A stretch of DNA of 64,000 nucleotides from Mycolicibacterium porcinum (GCA_001942045.1 MSTD01000028.1:14105-78104), one strand, 5' to 3'. Positions 44,895-54,520 are shown, counted from the first letter of the stretch. Notes: generated by a model from the letters alone, not told the origin. Made by a program: numbers and translations.

Positions 44895-45158
44895 TCAGTG
44901 CGTGACGGCGAACCCGGACGGCGGCGTGTAGCCCCGCATCGCCGGTACCGCCATCGACACCACCGGCGCAGTCGGAGGCGTCGTCTCGGTGCTGGTCTGG
45001 CCGAGGTTCATGTGGGATCCGGACGCCAGCGCCTGAGAACCGGCCCCTGTACCCATGTGCACGTCCGATACCGCGCCGAACACGCCCAGCCCCACCGCCG
45101 CCGCACCACCGGCCACCGCAGCGATCACTTTCACATTCTTGAGCCCGCTGACCTTCAT
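44895..45158 (-). CDS. Small exported protein, TETTAP family (copy 3)
   Basis: 87 residues from MKVSGLKNVKVIAAVAGGAA. A basic N-terminus and hydrophobic segment resemble a signal peptide or anchor; the tail has MNLGQTSTETTPPTAP and ends PPSGFAVTH, close to the SGFATPH ending of copy 2. It is the first of three consecutive paralogues with 60-75 bp gaps. Nothing is known of the function. Confidence 0.65.
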   Translation of the reverse strand: MKVSGLKNVKVIAAVAGGAAAVGLGVFGAVSDVHMGTGAGSQALASGSHMNLGQTSTETTPPTAPVVSMAVPAMRGYTPPSGFAVTH

Positions 45159-45291
45159 GTATTTGAGTGAACGCCTGATTTCTATAGCGGGGCTGTGTCT
45201 CGACTGTCAGTTCGCCATTGAGCGCTGACCGGGATTCCGGTTCCGACTGATTTACCCTGTCTGGCATGCAGCCGAGGGTGGGCAGAACCGG

Positions 45292-46269
45292 ATGACGCGC
45301 TTCCTGGCGCGCCGGCTGCTCAACTACATCGTGCTGCTGGCCCTGGCCTCGTTTCTGACGTTCACCCTGACGTCGCTGAACTTCAAGCCCCTCGACAGCC
45401 TCGAACAGCGCAATCCGCGGCCACCACAATCCGCGATCGACGCGAAAGCCGCTGAGCTCGGCCTCGACGAGCCCATTCCACTGCGCTACGCGAACTGGGC
45501 CGCCGACGCGATCCGCGGCGACTTCGGCACCACGGTGACCGGCCAGCCGGTGGCCGACGAGCTGTGGCGACGCATCGGGGTGACCCTGCGGCTGCTGGTC
45601 ATCGGCGCGATCTCGGGTGCGGTGATCGGCGTGGTGGTCGGGGCTTGGGGCGCCATCCGCCAATACCGGCTCTCCGACCGTGTCATCACGGTGTTGTCCC
45701 TGCTGGTGATCAGCACACCGTCGTTCGTCATCGCCAACATGCTGATCCTGGCCGCGCTGAACGTGAACTCGGTCCTGGGTGTGCAGATCTTCGAATACAC
45801 CGGGGAAACCGCGCCGGTGCCGGTCGGCGGTGCCTGGGACCAGTTCGTCGACCGGTTGCAGCACCTCGTGCTGCCGACGTTCACGCTGGCGCTGATGGCC
45901 ATCGCCGGTTACAGCCGGTACCAGCGCAACGCGATGCTCGACGTGCTCGGCCAGGACTTCATCCGCACCGCCCGGGCCAAAGGGCTGACGCGGCGTCGTG
46001 CCCTGTTCAAGCACGGGCTCCGGACCGCCCTCATTCCGATGGCCACCCTGTTCGCCTACGGTGTGGCCGGGCTGGTGACCGGTTCGGTGTTCGTCGAGAA
46101 GATCTTCGGCTGGCACGGCATGGGCGAATGGGTGGTTCAGGGCATCGCCACCCAGGACACCAACATCATCGCGGCCATCACCGTGTTCACCGGCACCGTG
46201 ATCCTGGTTGCCGGCCTGCTCTCCGACGTCATCTACGCGATGCTGGACCCGAGGGTGCGCGTCACATGA
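45292..46269 (+). CDS. oppB: Oligopeptide ABC transporter permease OppB
   Basis: 325 residues. MTRFLARRLLNYIVLLALAS opens the first helix of the typical DppB/OppB permease; the large periplasmic loop follows, with five more helices and the coupling loop GQDFIRTARAKGLTRRRALFKHGLRTALIP. From memory it matches M. tuberculosis Rv1283c, in the conserved order oppB-C-D-A next to the carbonic anhydrase region. Its stop overlaps the oppC start (ATGA). Inner-membrane channel for peptide import. Confidence 0.94.
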   Translation: MTRFLARRLLNYIVLLALASFLTFTLTSLNFKPLDSLEQRNPRPPQSAIDAKAAELGLDEPIPLRYANWAADAIRGDFGTTVTGQPVADELWRRIGVTLRLLVIGAISGAVIGVVVGAWGAIRQYRLSDRVITVLSLLVISTPSFVIANMLILAALNVNSVLGVQIFEYTGETAPVPVGGAWDQFVDRLQHLVLPTFTLALMAIAGYSRYQRNAMLDVLGQDFIRTARAKGLTRRRALFKHGLRTALIPMATLFAYGVAGLVTGSVFVEKIFGWHGMGEWVVQGIATQDTNIIAAITVFTGTVILVAGLLSDVIYAMLDPRVRVT

Positions 46270-47204
46270 CCCAGACTTCTGCCCCCACCGGTGGTGCCGC
46301 CGCGGCCCGCTCCGGTCTGCACACCGAGGAATTCGCCACCCGGCGCACCCTGGTGTTCCGCCGGTTCCTGCGCAACTGGCCCGCGGTGGTGTCGCTGGCG
46401 CTCCTGGTGATCATGTTCGTGGCCTGCTACACGTTGCCATCGGTGCTGCCCTACAGCTATTCGGACCTCGACTACTACGCGTTGCAGGAGCCGCCGTCGA
46501 CCAATCACTGGTTCGGCACGAACGCGCTCGGCCAGGACATCTTCGCCCAAACCCTGCGCGGCATGCAGAAATCCATGCTGATCGGCCTCTGCGTGGCGTT
46601 CATCTCCACCGTCATCGCCGCCACGGTCGGCTCGGTCGCCGGGTACTTCGGCGGCTGGCGCGATCGCACCCTCATGTGGATCGTCGACGTGCTGCTGGTG
46701 GTACCGAGCTTCATCCTGATCGCGATCGTCACGCCGCGGCTGAGCCAGTCCAATCGGGTGTTCTGGCTGATCGTGCTGCTCTCGGCGTTCAGCTGGATGA
46801 TCAGTTCGCGCATCGTCCGCGGGATGACCCTGAGCCTGCGGGAGCGCGAATTCGTCTTGGCCGCCCGATATATGGGTGTCAGCAGTTGGCGCATCATCGT
46901 GCGGCACATCCTTCCCAACGTGGCGTCCATCTTGATCATCGACACCGCGCTCAACGTCGGCGTGGCGATCCTGTCCGAAACCGGTTTGAGCTACCTGGGT
47001 TTCGGCATCCAGGCGCCCGACGTCTCGCTGGGCACGCTGATCGCCGACGGCACCAAATCCGCCACCACGTTCCCATGGGTGTTCCTGTTCCCGGCCGGGG
47101 TGCTGGTACTGATCATCCTGTGCGCCAACCTGATCGGTGACGGCCTGCGCGACGCGATCGATCCAGGGAGCGGCCGGCTGCGGCGCAAGAAAGTACGCCG
47201 ATGA
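46266..47204 (+). CDS. oppC: Oligopeptide ABC transporter permease OppC
   Basis: 312 residues from the ATG overlapping the oppB stop. A cytoplasmic N-terminus of about 35 residues, a first helix [18 protein letters not shown], the family motif [23 protein letters not shown] and coupling loop [26 protein letters not shown]. Second half of the permease heterodimer with OppB. Overlaps oppD by ATGA. Confidence 0.94.
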   Translation: MTQTSAPTGGAAAARSGLHTEEFATRRTLVFRRFLRNWPAVVSLALLVIMFVACYTLPSVLPYSYSDLDYYALQEPPSTNHWFGTNALGQDIFAQTLRGMQKSMLIGLCVAFISTVIAATVGSVAGYFGGWRDRTLMWIVDVLLVVPSFILIAIVTPRLSQSNRVFWLIVLLSAFSWMISSRIVRGMTLSLREREFVLAARYMGVSSWRIIVRHILPNVASILIIDTALNVGVAILSETGLSYLGFGIQAPDVSLGTLIADGTKSATTFPWVFLFPAGVLVLIILCANLIGDGLRDAIDPGSGRLRRKKVRR

Positions 47205-49048
47205 CACGACTACTCGAAGTATCCGGTCTGACGGTGGACTTCCCCACCGACGGTGCACCCGTTCAGGCCGTGCGGGGCGTGAACTTTCGCGTCGACGCCG
47301 GCGAGGTGGTCGCGCTCGTCGGCGAATCCGGCGCCGGAAAATCGGCCAGCGCCATGGCCGTCGTGGGCCTGTTGCCCGAGTTCGCCGAGGTGTCCGGGTC
47401 GGTGCGACTGCAGGGCGAGGAACTGATCGGCCGTTCCGACGCCGAGATGTCGCGGATTCGCGGCAACACCATCGGCACGGTGTTCCAGGACCCGATGTCC
47501 GCGCTGACCCCGGTCTACACCGTGGGCGATCAGATCGCCGAGGCGCTGACCGTCCACAACCCGGATCTGAGCCGCCGCGCGGCCCGTACCCGCGCCGTCG
47601 AATTGCTCGAGCTGGTCGGGATCTCCCAACCTCAACAACGGGCCCGGTCCTTCCCGCACGAGTTGTCCGGTGGCGAACGCCAGCGCGTGGTGATCGCCAT
47701 CGCGATCGCGAACGATCCCGATCTGCTGATCTGTGACGAGCCCACCACCGCGCTCGACGTCACGGTGCAGGCCCAGATCCTCGACGTGCTCAAGACCGCC
47801 CGCGACGTCACCGGTGCCGGCGTGCTGATCATCACCCACGACCTCGGCGTGGTGGCCGAATTCGCCGACCGGGCACTGGTGATGTACGCCGGACGCGCCG
47901 TCGAGGACGCACCGGTGTCCCGCCTGTACGAGCGGGCCCGGATGCCCTACACCGTCGGTCTGCTCGGTTCAGTGCCGCGCCTGGATGCGCCGCAGGGGAC
48001 GCGTCTGGTGCCCATTCCCGGTGCACCGCCGTCGCTGACGACGACACCGCACGGGTGCCCGTTCGCCCCGCGCTGCCCGCTGGCCATCGACGAATGCGAG
48101 GCCGCCGAACCCGAACTCATTGAGTTGGCGCCGGATCATCACGCCGCGTGCATCCGCACCGACCAGGTCGGTGGACGCACTGCGGCCGAGATCTATCAGG
48201 TGGCCGGCACGGACACCGATCCCGGAGACGTCGACGCCACCGATTCCTCCGAGGTGGTGCTACGGGTACGCGACCTGTCCAAGACCTACAAGCTGACCAA
48301 GGGTGTGGTGCTGCGCAGACAGGTCGGCGAAGTCCGCGCAGTCGACAACGTCAGCTTCGACCTGCGCAGCGGCCGCACCCTCGGCATCGTCGGCGAGTCG
48401 GGGTCCGGCAAGTCCACCACTCTGCACCAGATCCTGAATCTGTCTGCACCGCAATCGGGTTCGATCGAAGTGCTCGGCTCCGACGTCGCCACCCTGGACC
48501 GCAAGACGCGCCGTGCCATGCGCACCGACCTTCAGGTGGTGTTCCAGGACCCGGTGGCGTCGCTGGACCCGCGGTTACCGGTGTCGGACGTGCTGGCAGA
48601 GCCGTTGACCGCCAACGGTTTCGACAAACCCCGGATCGACGGGCGGGTGGCCGAGCTGCTCGAGTTGGTCGGGTTGCGACGCGCCGATGCCAGCCGCTAC
48701 CCGGCGGAGTTCTCCGGCGGGCAGAAGCAGCGAATCGGGATCGCGCGCGCCCTGGCCCTACAACCCAAGATCATCGCGCTCGACGAACCGGTCTCCGCGC
48801 TGGACGTATCGATCCAGGCCGGGATCATCAACCTGCTGCTGGACCTGCAGGACCGGTTCGACCTGGCGTATCTGTTCGTCTCCCACGACCTGTCGGTGGT
48901 CAAACACCTGGCCCACGATGTGGCGGTGATGTACAAGGGCGCGGTCGTCGAGCAGGGGCCGGGCGATGCGGTGTTCACCAACCCGCAGCACGCCTACACC
49001 CGCAAATTGCTGGCCGCGGTGCCGCAACCACGGCCGGTGAACGGTTAG
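47201..49048 (+). CDS. oppD: Dual ATPase of the oligopeptide ABC transporter, OppD
   Basis: 615 residues with two nucleotide-binding domains in one chain. Domain 1: [33 protein letters not shown]. Domain 2: [33 protein letters not shown]. Between them is a cysteine-bearing segment ([22 protein letters not shown] and HAACIR) of the oligo-HPY type. In the M. tuberculosis OppABCD complex this region is reported to hold a [4Fe-4S] cluster; the cysteine spacing here would allow it. Cytoplasmic engine for OppBC. Confidence 0.94.
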   Translation: MTRLLEVSGLTVDFPTDGAPVQAVRGVNFRVDAGEVVALVGESGAGKSASAMAVVGLLPEFAEVSGSVRLQGEELIGRSDAEMSRIRGNTIGTVFQDPMSALTPVYTVGDQIAEALTVHNPDLSRRAARTRAVELLELVGISQPQQRARSFPHELSGGERQRVVIAIAIANDPDLLICDEPTTALDVTVQAQILDVLKTARDVTGAGVLIITHDLGVVAEFADRALVMYAGRAVEDAPVSRLYERARMPYTVGLLGSVPRLDAPQGTRLVPIPGAPPSLTTTPHGCPFAPRCPLAIDECEAAEPELIELAPDHHAACIRTDQVGGRTAAEIYQVAGTDTDPGDVDATDSSEVVLRVRDLSKTYKLTKGVVLRRQVGEVRAVDNVSFDLRSGRTLGIVGESGSGKSTTLHQILNLSAPQSGSIEVLGSDVATLDRKTRRAMRTDLQVVFQDPVASLDPRLPVSDVLAEPLTANGFDKPRIDGRVAELLELVGLRRADASRYPAEFSGGQKQRIGIARALALQPKIIALDEPVSALDVSIQAGIINLLLDLQDRFDLAYLFVSHDLSVVKHLAHDVAVMYKGAVVEQGPGDAVFTNPQHAYTRKLLAAVPQPRPVNG

Positions 49049-49090
49049 GTATTGCCGCGTTCGCAGGATCCGGCATCTAGCATCGACGGG

Positions 49091-50782
49091 GTGAACGGGT
49101 TCAAGGGGTTCAGGTTCCAGCGTTTCGCCGTCGTCGCAGCGGTCACCGCACTAGCCCTGGCCGGGTGCTCGGGCGGCGACCGGGAAACCCCGTCGGCCGG
49201 CGGCAACGCCGAGCTGGGCACCACCAACGACATCAATCCGCAGGATGTGGCGAACCTGCGCCAAGGCGGCGACCTCCGCCTGGCGCTGACCGAGTTCCCG
49301 TCCAACTTCAACCCGCTGCACCTCGACGGCAACACCGGCGACGTCGGCGCGCTCACCCGGGCCACCTTGCCCCGCACCTTCGTGATCGCCGCCGACGGGT
49401 CGGCGACGGTGAACACCGACTACTTCACCAATGTCGAACTGACGGGGACCAACCCCCAGGTGGTCACCTACACGATCAATCCCAAGGCGGTGTGGACCGA
49501 CGGCACCCCGATCACCTGGGAGGACATCAAGTTCCAGACCGAGGCCAACAGCGGCAAGAACCCGGAGTTCGTCATCGCCTCCCCCAATGGCTTCGAACGG
49601 GTGGCCTCGGTGACCCGCGGCGTCGACGACCGCCAGGCGGTGATGACCTTCGAGAAGCCGTACGCGGACTGGAAGGGCATGTTCGCCGGTAACGGCCGGC
49701 TGCTGCCCAAGAGCATGACCGCGACCCCGGAGGCCTTCAACAAGGCACAGCTCAGCGGGCCCGGACCGTCGGCCGGCCCCTTCATGGTGTCCAACATCGA
49801 CCGGGGCGCACAGCGGATCACGTTGAGCCGCAACCCGAAATGGTGGGGTGCCCCGCCGCTGCTAGACAGCATCACCTACCTGGTCCTCGATGACGCCGCG
49901 CGCATCCCGGCACTGCAGAACAACACCATCGACGCCACCGGCACCGCGTCGCTGGACGAGCTGACCATCGCCCGCAAGACTCCGGGCATCAGCATCCGGC
50001 GGGCCCCTTCGGCCAGCTGGTATCACCTGACCTTCAACGGCGCACCCGGTTCGATCCTGGCCGACCCGGCCCTGCGTCGCGCGGTCGCCAAGGGCATCGA
50101 CCGTCAGGCGCTGGCCAACATCACCCAGCGCGGTCTGACCGACAATCCGGTGCCGCTGAACAACCACATCTACGTCGCGGGTCAGCAGGGCTATCAGGAC
50201 AACGCCGGGTCGGTGGCCTTCGATCCCGAGAAAGCCAAGGCCGAACTCGATGCGCTCGGCTGGAAAGTGCCTGAAGGACGGCAGTTCCGGGAGAAAGACG
50301 GTAAGGAACTCGTCATCCGCAACGTGTTCTACGACGCGGGCAGCACTCGGCAGGTGGCCCAGATCGCGCAGAACATGCTCGGCCAGATCGGGGTGAACCT
50401 GAAGCTCGACACCAAGCCCGGTACTGGGTTCTTCACCAACTACATCATCAAGGGCGACTTCGACATCGCCCAGTTCGCCTTCCTCGGCGACGCCTTCCCG
50501 CTGAGCTCACTGACCCAGATCTACGCGCAGGACGGCGCCAGTAACTTCGGCAAGATCGGCAGCCCGGAGATCGACGCCAAGATCGAAGACACGCTGAAGG
50601 AGCTGGACCCGGTCAAGGCACGCGCCCTGGCCAACGAGCTCGACCGGATGTTGTTCGACGAGGTGTTCAGCCTGCCGCTGTTCCAGTCACCCGGCAACGT
50701 CGCGGTGCGTAGCAGCCTGGCCAACTTCGGAGCCCCCGGCCTCGCCGACACCGACTACACCAAGGTCGGGTTCGTCAAGTAG
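49091..50782 (+). CDS. oppA: Oligopeptide-binding lipoprotein OppA
   Basis: 563 residues from GTG at 49091. Signal VNGFKGFRFQRFAVVAAVTA with lipobox LAGC. SBP family 5 features: the conserved entry TYTINPKAVWTDGTPITWEDI, the hinge FMVSNIDRGAQRITLSRNPKWWG and LRRAVAKGIDRQALANI. It binds peptides outside the membrane for OppBCD. It follows oppD by 42 nt and its last 8 nt overlap a convergent hydrolase gene. M. tuberculosis OppA has also been linked to glutathione uptake. Confidence 0.93.
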   Translation: MNGFKGFRFQRFAVVAAVTALALAGCSGGDRETPSAGGNAELGTTNDINPQDVANLRQGGDLRLALTEFPSNFNPLHLDGNTGDVGALTRATLPRTFVIAADGSATVNTDYFTNVELTGTNPQVVTYTINPKAVWTDGTPITWEDIKFQTEANSGKNPEFVIASPNGFERVASVTRGVDDRQAVMTFEKPYADWKGMFAGNGRLLPKSMTATPEAFNKAQLSGPGPSAGPFMVSNIDRGAQRITLSRNPKWWGAPPLLDSITYLVLDDAARIPALQNNTIDATGTASLDELTIARKTPGISIRRAPSASWYHLTFNGAPGSILADPALRRAVAKGIDRQALANITQRGLTDNPVPLNNHIYVAGQQGYQDNAGSVAFDPEKAKAELDALGWKVPEGRQFREKDGKELVIRNVFYDAGSTRQVAQIAQNMLGQIGVNLKLDTKPGTGFFTNYIIKGDFDIAQFAFLGDAFPLSSLTQIYAQDGASNFGKIGSPEIDAKIEDTLKELDPVKARALANELDRMLFDEVFSLPLFQSPGNVAVRSSLANFGAPGLADTDYTKVGFVK

Positions 50783-52025
50783 TCGCGCCCCGCGGTCTGC
50801 CGGCAGGAATCACCGACTCGACGGCAGTCGCCGCCGCTATCGCCGACACCGCGACCCGGATGACGCCGCGTGCGGGCAGGCTGTCCAGCTCGTTCGCGGT
50901 GGCCGAAAGCTGCTCCGCCACACCGTCGCACACTGCTCGGATCACCGCGAAGGCAGCCCGCTCTCGGGTATCGAGCACGCTGTGGGCGACGGTCGGCATC
51001 CGAACCAGCACAGCACCGGGCACCAGTCCCGCGATCCGCTCGGCCACGGCCGGCGGCGTGGTCAGGTCCCGCCCGCCGGACACCACGACGGTCGGCCAGT
51101 GGAATTCGGGTAACTCCGTCGTCAGGTCGAAGGGCTCCGCCTCGAAGGGCTCGTACAGCTTGGCGCTGCCGATCATGTCGGCCATCTCCAGCGCCGGGTC
51201 CAGCGGCAGCCCGTCGGGCACCCCGGCGTAGTTCAACTCACGGAAGGCGATCCGGCCGACCAGGTCTACCTCGTTGCGGTACGGTGCTTTTCGCGTCGAG
51301 AGCCGGTTCAGCCGGGCCAGACCCGACCACACCAGGGTGCGCCCGCGCAGCAGCAGATCGAGCTGGCGGTCCAGCAGGGCCGGACCGCCGAACCCGTACA
51401 GCAGTCCCGCCAGTTCTCCCCCGCCGGCGGCCAGTATCCCGTCGGCCACCAAGCGCCGGACCTTCGGCGCGAGCTCCGCAGTCTCTGGATCGGAGCCCTC
51501 CCACAGCAGACCGCGAATCGCACTGCGCATCGCCTCGATGTCGGCGGTGGACAGCAGCGGGGAGTCCAGCACCATCGCCGCGACCCGGTCGGGATGCCGC
51601 ACCCCGAATCCGGCGGCGATATAGCTGCCGTACGACGTGCCGTAGAGCACCGCCTCGTGCACCCCGGCGTCGTCGAGCACCGCGGCGATATCGTCGACCA
51701 CCTGCTCGACACTGATGGCCGCCGGCGGCAGATCCGCACCCGCATCGGTGTGCCGCGACATCCCGATGCCCCGGTGCTCGATCATGATCACATCGAACCC
51801 GGCCGAGGCCGCGCGCCTGCGCAGTGCGCGATAGGGCCGAATCGAGGCAACGCCGGGGCCGCCCGGGATGATCACCACCGGATGCGCCGATTTGCGCCCG
51901 GCCCGTACGTAGAACAGGTCGAACTGCTCATCGGAACCGGGACTGACCGGACGTCGCACCGCCCGCACCCCCGGTAGCGCGGCGAGCTTGTCGTGCACCC
52001 GCCTGCGCTTGGCGTTCATCGTCAT
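50775..52025 (-). CDS. Alpha/beta hydrolase, proline iminopeptidase-like
   Basis: 416 residues; GGAG precedes the ATG at 52025, and an ATG two codons later is possible. Oxyanion region IIPGGPGVASIRPY, nucleophile elbow VLYGTSYGSYIAAG (serine between the glycines), a large lid, acid near VVVSGGRDLTTPP and histidine in TVAHSVLDT. The HGGPG-like motif and lid suit prolyl aminopeptidase or tripeptidyl peptidases of the S33 family, which would fit with imported peptides from the adjacent Opp system; an esterase role cannot be excluded. No signal peptide is seen. Confidence 0.85.
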   Translation of the reverse strand: MTMNAKRRRVHDKLAALPGVRAVRRPVSPGSDEQFDLFYVRAGRKSAHPVVIIPGGPGVASIRPYRALRRRAASAGFDVIMIEHRGIGMSRHTDAGADLPPAAISVEQVVDDIAAVLDDAGVHEAVLYGTSYGSYIAAGFGVRHPDRVAAMVLDSPLLSTADIEAMRSAIRGLLWEGSDPETAELAPKVRRLVADGILAAGGGELAGLLYGFGGPALLDRQLDLLLRGRTLVWSGLARLNRLSTRKAPYRNEVDLVGRIAFRELNYAGVPDGLPLDPALEMADMIGSAKLYEPFEAEPFDLTTELPEFHWPTVVVSGGRDLTTPPAVAERIAGLVPGAVLVRMPTVAHSVLDTRERAAFAVIRAVCDGVAEQLSATANELDSLPARGVIRVAVSAIAAATAVESVIPAGRPRGATT

Positions 52026-52050
52026 TGCGCTCCATTGTGCCGCGCAGGAC

Positions 52051-52317
52051 TCACATCAGATAGATGGTGAAGATCGATCCGAACAGCACCACCAGCCACC
52101 CGTCGGTGGAGAGTTTGAGCCACCTCGGTGCGGTTCGGACCTCCATGAACTGCCGGATGATCAATCGGGACTTGACCAGCGTCAACGCCAGCACCAGCGC
52201 GGTGATCGGCACGCTCGCCCGCAGGGCCTCCGAGTACTGGGCCGGGGCCAACCACCAGGATCCGACGGTGATGGCGACCAGCAGCAGCCAGGTCTGAGTT
52301 ACCGCCTTGTCGGTCAT
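52051..52317 (-). CDS. COX4-like small membrane subunit
   Basis: 88 residues with three hydrophobic helices (TWLLLVAITVGSWWLAP; VPITALVLALTLVKSRLII; GWLVVLFGSIFTIYLM). The KSRLIIRQFMEVRTAPRW loop is typical of the prokaryotic cytochrome c oxidase subunit IV / NorF-like family. Last gene of a four-gene operon, 2 nt after the COX3-like stop. It binds no cofactor itself; in oxidases and Nor complexes such subunits assist assembly. No catalytic subunit is encoded nearby. Confidence 0.8.
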   Translation of the reverse strand: MTDKAVTQTWLLLVAITVGSWWLAPAQYSEALRASVPITALVLALTLVKSRLIIRQFMEVRTAPRWLKLSTDGWLVVLFGSIFTIYLM

Positions 52318-52319
52318 GT

Positions 52320-52928
52320 TCACCTCACCACGTACAGCAGGCCGAAGATGATCACCCAGAGCAGGTCGACCATGTGCCAGTAGATCGCGCCCGCCTCCAC
52401 CACCGAGGCTCGGCGGCGGGATCGATTGCGCAGCTCCCGCACGATCACGCCGAGCACGATGAGCCCGATCAGCACGTGGATCAGGTGCACGCCTGTCAGA
52501 ACGTAGTAGAACGAGTAGAACAGGTCGGAGTTTGTGTGCCCGCCCCTGATCTTGACCACCCATTCGTAGCCCTTGCACGCCATGAACATCAGGCCACCGA
52601 CACCGCCGGCGTACGTCAGCCGGATGGCCGTCTGATGGCATCCCGCCCGGGCCGCCAGCACGGCCCGCGCCACCAACCAGGAACTGGTCAGCAGGATTAC
52701 GGTGTTGACCACACCGATGGTGATGTCGAGATGCTGTTGGGCACGCAGGAATTCATCCGGATGCATCGTCCGGTAGATCATGAACACGATGAAGTAGCCA
52801 CCGAAGATGACCAGATCACCGAGCACCATCACCCACATGTGCCCGTCACCAGGCAGGTGCCCGGACGTGGCATGGGCTTTCGAGTCTGATTGCGTCAGAA
52901 CAGGGTTGGTTGTCATCGCGTCACTCAC
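52320..52928 (-). CDS. COX3/NorE-like membrane subunit
   Basis: 202 residues with five predicted helices. GDGHMWVMVLGDLVIFGGYF, STWLVARAVLAAR-like and LTGVHLIHVLIGLIVLGVI match short cytochrome c oxidase subunit III / NorE proteins; the conserved VHLIHVLIG and YWHMVDLLWVIIF are present. It lies between a pair of paralogous membrane proteins and a COX4-like gene; the ATG overlaps the preceding stop (ATGA). NorE-type proteins accompany nitric oxide reductases or unrelated oxygenases, but no NorB or COX1 is encoded here. Confidence 0.85.
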   Translation of the reverse strand: MSDAMTTNPVLTQSDSKAHATSGHLPGDGHMWVMVLGDLVIFGGYFIVFMIYRTMHPDEFLRAQQHLDITIGVVNTVILLTSSWLVARAVLAARAGCHQTAIRLTYAGGVGGLMFMACKGYEWVVKIRGGHTNSDLFYSFYYVLTGVHLIHVLIGLIVLGVIVRELRNRSRRRASVVEAGAIYWHMVDLLWVIIFGLLYVVR

Positions 52929-53647
52929 TCCAGTCCCGGATCCGCTGCCGACTCACGTATCGCGGCCTGCCGCAACAGCACGATCAGTGCCGACAGCCAG
53001 ACCGAGAACACCACCACCGCCCACCAGAACGCGATCGAGCCGTTCCACGCGAACGGCCCGGACTCGAACACGAACATCTGAGTGGCGATCACCTCGGTGA
53101 TGATCTGCCAGATGGTCACGTAGGCGAACCATGCCGGGAAGACGTTGTTCTTGTCGTAGAGGATGGCGATCGCCAGCACCAGGTAGGCGGCCGTGAAACA
53201 GCCCAATGAGCCGTTGTACGAAAGCATTCCGAGGTCGTAGAGCAGGCTGATCAGTTCCGGGTCACGGTCGGGCCGGAACGCGGCGGTCAGAAAACATACC
53301 GACACCAACAGGAACCCGGGCAGTGCCCCCACACCCATGCCGCCGATGTAGCCGTAGGCGAACACCGACCCCACCGACATGCGCTTGATCTGGTAGGCGA
53401 CCAGTCCGTTGGTCATCGCCGCACCACCGAGCAGGATCAGCAGCAGGCAGAAGCCGATCTTGATGGTCAGGCCGTGCTCGGCGAAGAACGCCACCTTGTC
53501 CGCCGTGGTGACGTCGGGACGCGGCGGTGGCGTGACCCGGGTCAGGATGCAGATGATGACGCCGAAGGCTCCGTACCAGATCGGGAAGAACCACGTCATC
53601 AACCGCACGTCGGGCTTGCCCGGAGGCGCGTCGGACAACACCGTCAT
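52925..53647 (-). CDS. Polytopic membrane protein of unknown function (copy B)
   Basis: 240 residues with about six or seven hydrophobic segments. It shares with the next gene the pattern (V)AFFAEH-x-helix, Q(I/M)KRM before a helix, and FRPDR(D/N)PELI followed by LLYDLGMLSY (copy B) or LLNDLAWIVL (copy A). The two are therefore paralogues of a family I do not recognise. No heme- or copper-binding histidine set is obvious. Start codon overlaps the copy A stop (ATGA), so it is co-translated. Likely part of a membrane complex with the COX3- and COX4-like subunits. Confidence 0.75.
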   Translation of the reverse strand: MTVLSDAPPGKPDVRLMTWFFPIWYGAFGVIICILTRVTPPPRPDVTTADKVAFFAEHGLTIKIGFCLLLILLGGAAMTNGLVAYQIKRMSVGSVFAYGYIGGMGVGALPGFLLVSVCFLTAAFRPDRDPELISLLYDLGMLSYNGSLGCFTAAYLVLAIAILYDKNNVFPAWFAYVTIWQIITEVIATQMFVFESGPFAWNGSIAFWWAVVVFSVWLSALIVLLRQAAIRESAADPGLE

Positions 53648-54399
53648 GCGGGGGCGCCTTCTACTACGCCCTCTTCGATCGCCTGGCTGATCACCGCGCG
53701 GCGCAGCACGAAGAACATCACGATGACGAAGACCGCGAAGGCACCGTTGCGCAGCCAGAAGGCCAGCATGCCGTCCCAGGCCAGCGGTCCGGTGTGAAAC
53801 ACCGCCGCTCCTGCCGCCGGGATCATCGCCACCGCGGTGGCCAGCGAGTAATGCCCTACCCAGCGCGGGAACACCGGAGCCGGTCCGTTGTCGAAGTAGA
53901 CCGCCACCGCCAGCAGCGCGAACTGCGACACCACCATGCCCACCGGAGCCACCAGCACGATCCAGGCCAGATCGTTGAGCAGCATGATCAATTCAGGATT
54001 GCGGTCCGGACGGAACGCTGCGACCAGGAAGAACACATTCGACAGCGCGAAGATCGTGGCACCGCTGACCGCCGCCGTGAGATAGCAGTACGCGAACACG
54101 TGGCTCTGCGTCTTCATCCGCTTCATCTGCACGACGATCACCATGAAGAACGGCAGGATCAGGATCCCGCACAGGTTGAACGTCACCTGGCTGAACCGGA
54201 TCCACGCGGTGTGCTCGGCGTAGAACCCGGCCACCTGCTGCGCGTTCCACGCGGGTGACATGGGTGGCCAGAAGCCGGGGAATGCCAGCGCTGCCACCAG
54301 CAGGACTGCACCGACTGCCGGCCCGGTCCACAGGCTCACCCACTGGGCCTTGATGTTCCCGGCTTTCGGCAGGTCTTGAACCTGCTCCAGGATCTGCAC
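53644..54399 (-). CDS. Polytopic membrane protein of unknown function (copy A)
   Basis: 251 residues, first gene of the four-gene operon. The GTG at 54399 is chosen because GGAGG lies five bases before it; a TTG at 54411 would bury that site. About six or seven hydrophobic segments: WTGPAVGAVLLVAALAFPGFW, FNLCGILILPFFMVIVVQMKRM, YLTAAVSGATIFALSNVFFLVAAFRPDRNPELIMLL and so on. Paralogue of the next gene. Divergent from a TetR gene with two palindromes between them. Function unknown. Confidence 0.75.
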   Translation of the reverse strand: MQILEQVQDLPKAGNIKAQWVSLWTGPAVGAVLLVAALAFPGFWPPMSPAWNAQQVAGFYAEHTAWIRFSQVTFNLCGILILPFFMVIVVQMKRMKTQSHVFAYCYLTAAVSGATIFALSNVFFLVAAFRPDRNPELIMLLNDLAWIVLVAPVGMVVSQFALLAVAVYFDNGPAPVFPRWVGHYSLATAVAMIPAAGAAVFHTGPLAWDGMLAFWLRNGAFAVFVIVMFFVLRRAVISQAIEEGVVEGAPA

Positions 54400-54404
54400 G
54401 CGGA

Positions 54405-54409
54405 CCTCC
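54405..54409 (-). promoter_or_regulatory. Ribosome binding site that fixes the operon's first start
   Basis: GGAGG on the minus strand, five bases (TCCGC) before the GTG at 54399. It is the reason for preferring this GTG over the in-frame TTG at 54411. Confidence 0.75.
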
Positions 54410-54414
54410 AAATA

Positions 54415-54428
54415 CTGACTTCAGTCAG
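54415..54428. promoter_or_regulatory. Palindrome 1 upstream of the COX3/COX4-like operon
   Basis: CTGACT-tc-AGTCAG, a perfect 6-bp palindrome, 16-29 bases before the operon's GTG. The half-site resembles that of palindrome 2 at 54492. Likely TetR operator. Confidence 0.6.
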
Positions 54429-54491
54429 GACTTCACTTACCCGAAACCGTAGCGGCTCCATGGTTCAAAGGAAAGAGCAGAACTGAGTACA

Positions 54492-54507
54492 GTCAGTTAT
54501 TACTGAC
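54492..54507. promoter_or_regulatory. Palindrome 2 in front of the divergent tetR
   Basis: GTCAGT-tatt-ACTGAC, a perfect 6-bp palindrome, 14 bases before the tetR GTG and just upstream of its putative -10 TAGCAT (54509-54514). Same half-site letters as palindrome 1. Binding here would repress tetR itself. Confidence 0.6.
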
Positions 54508-54520
54508 GTAGCATGAGGCC

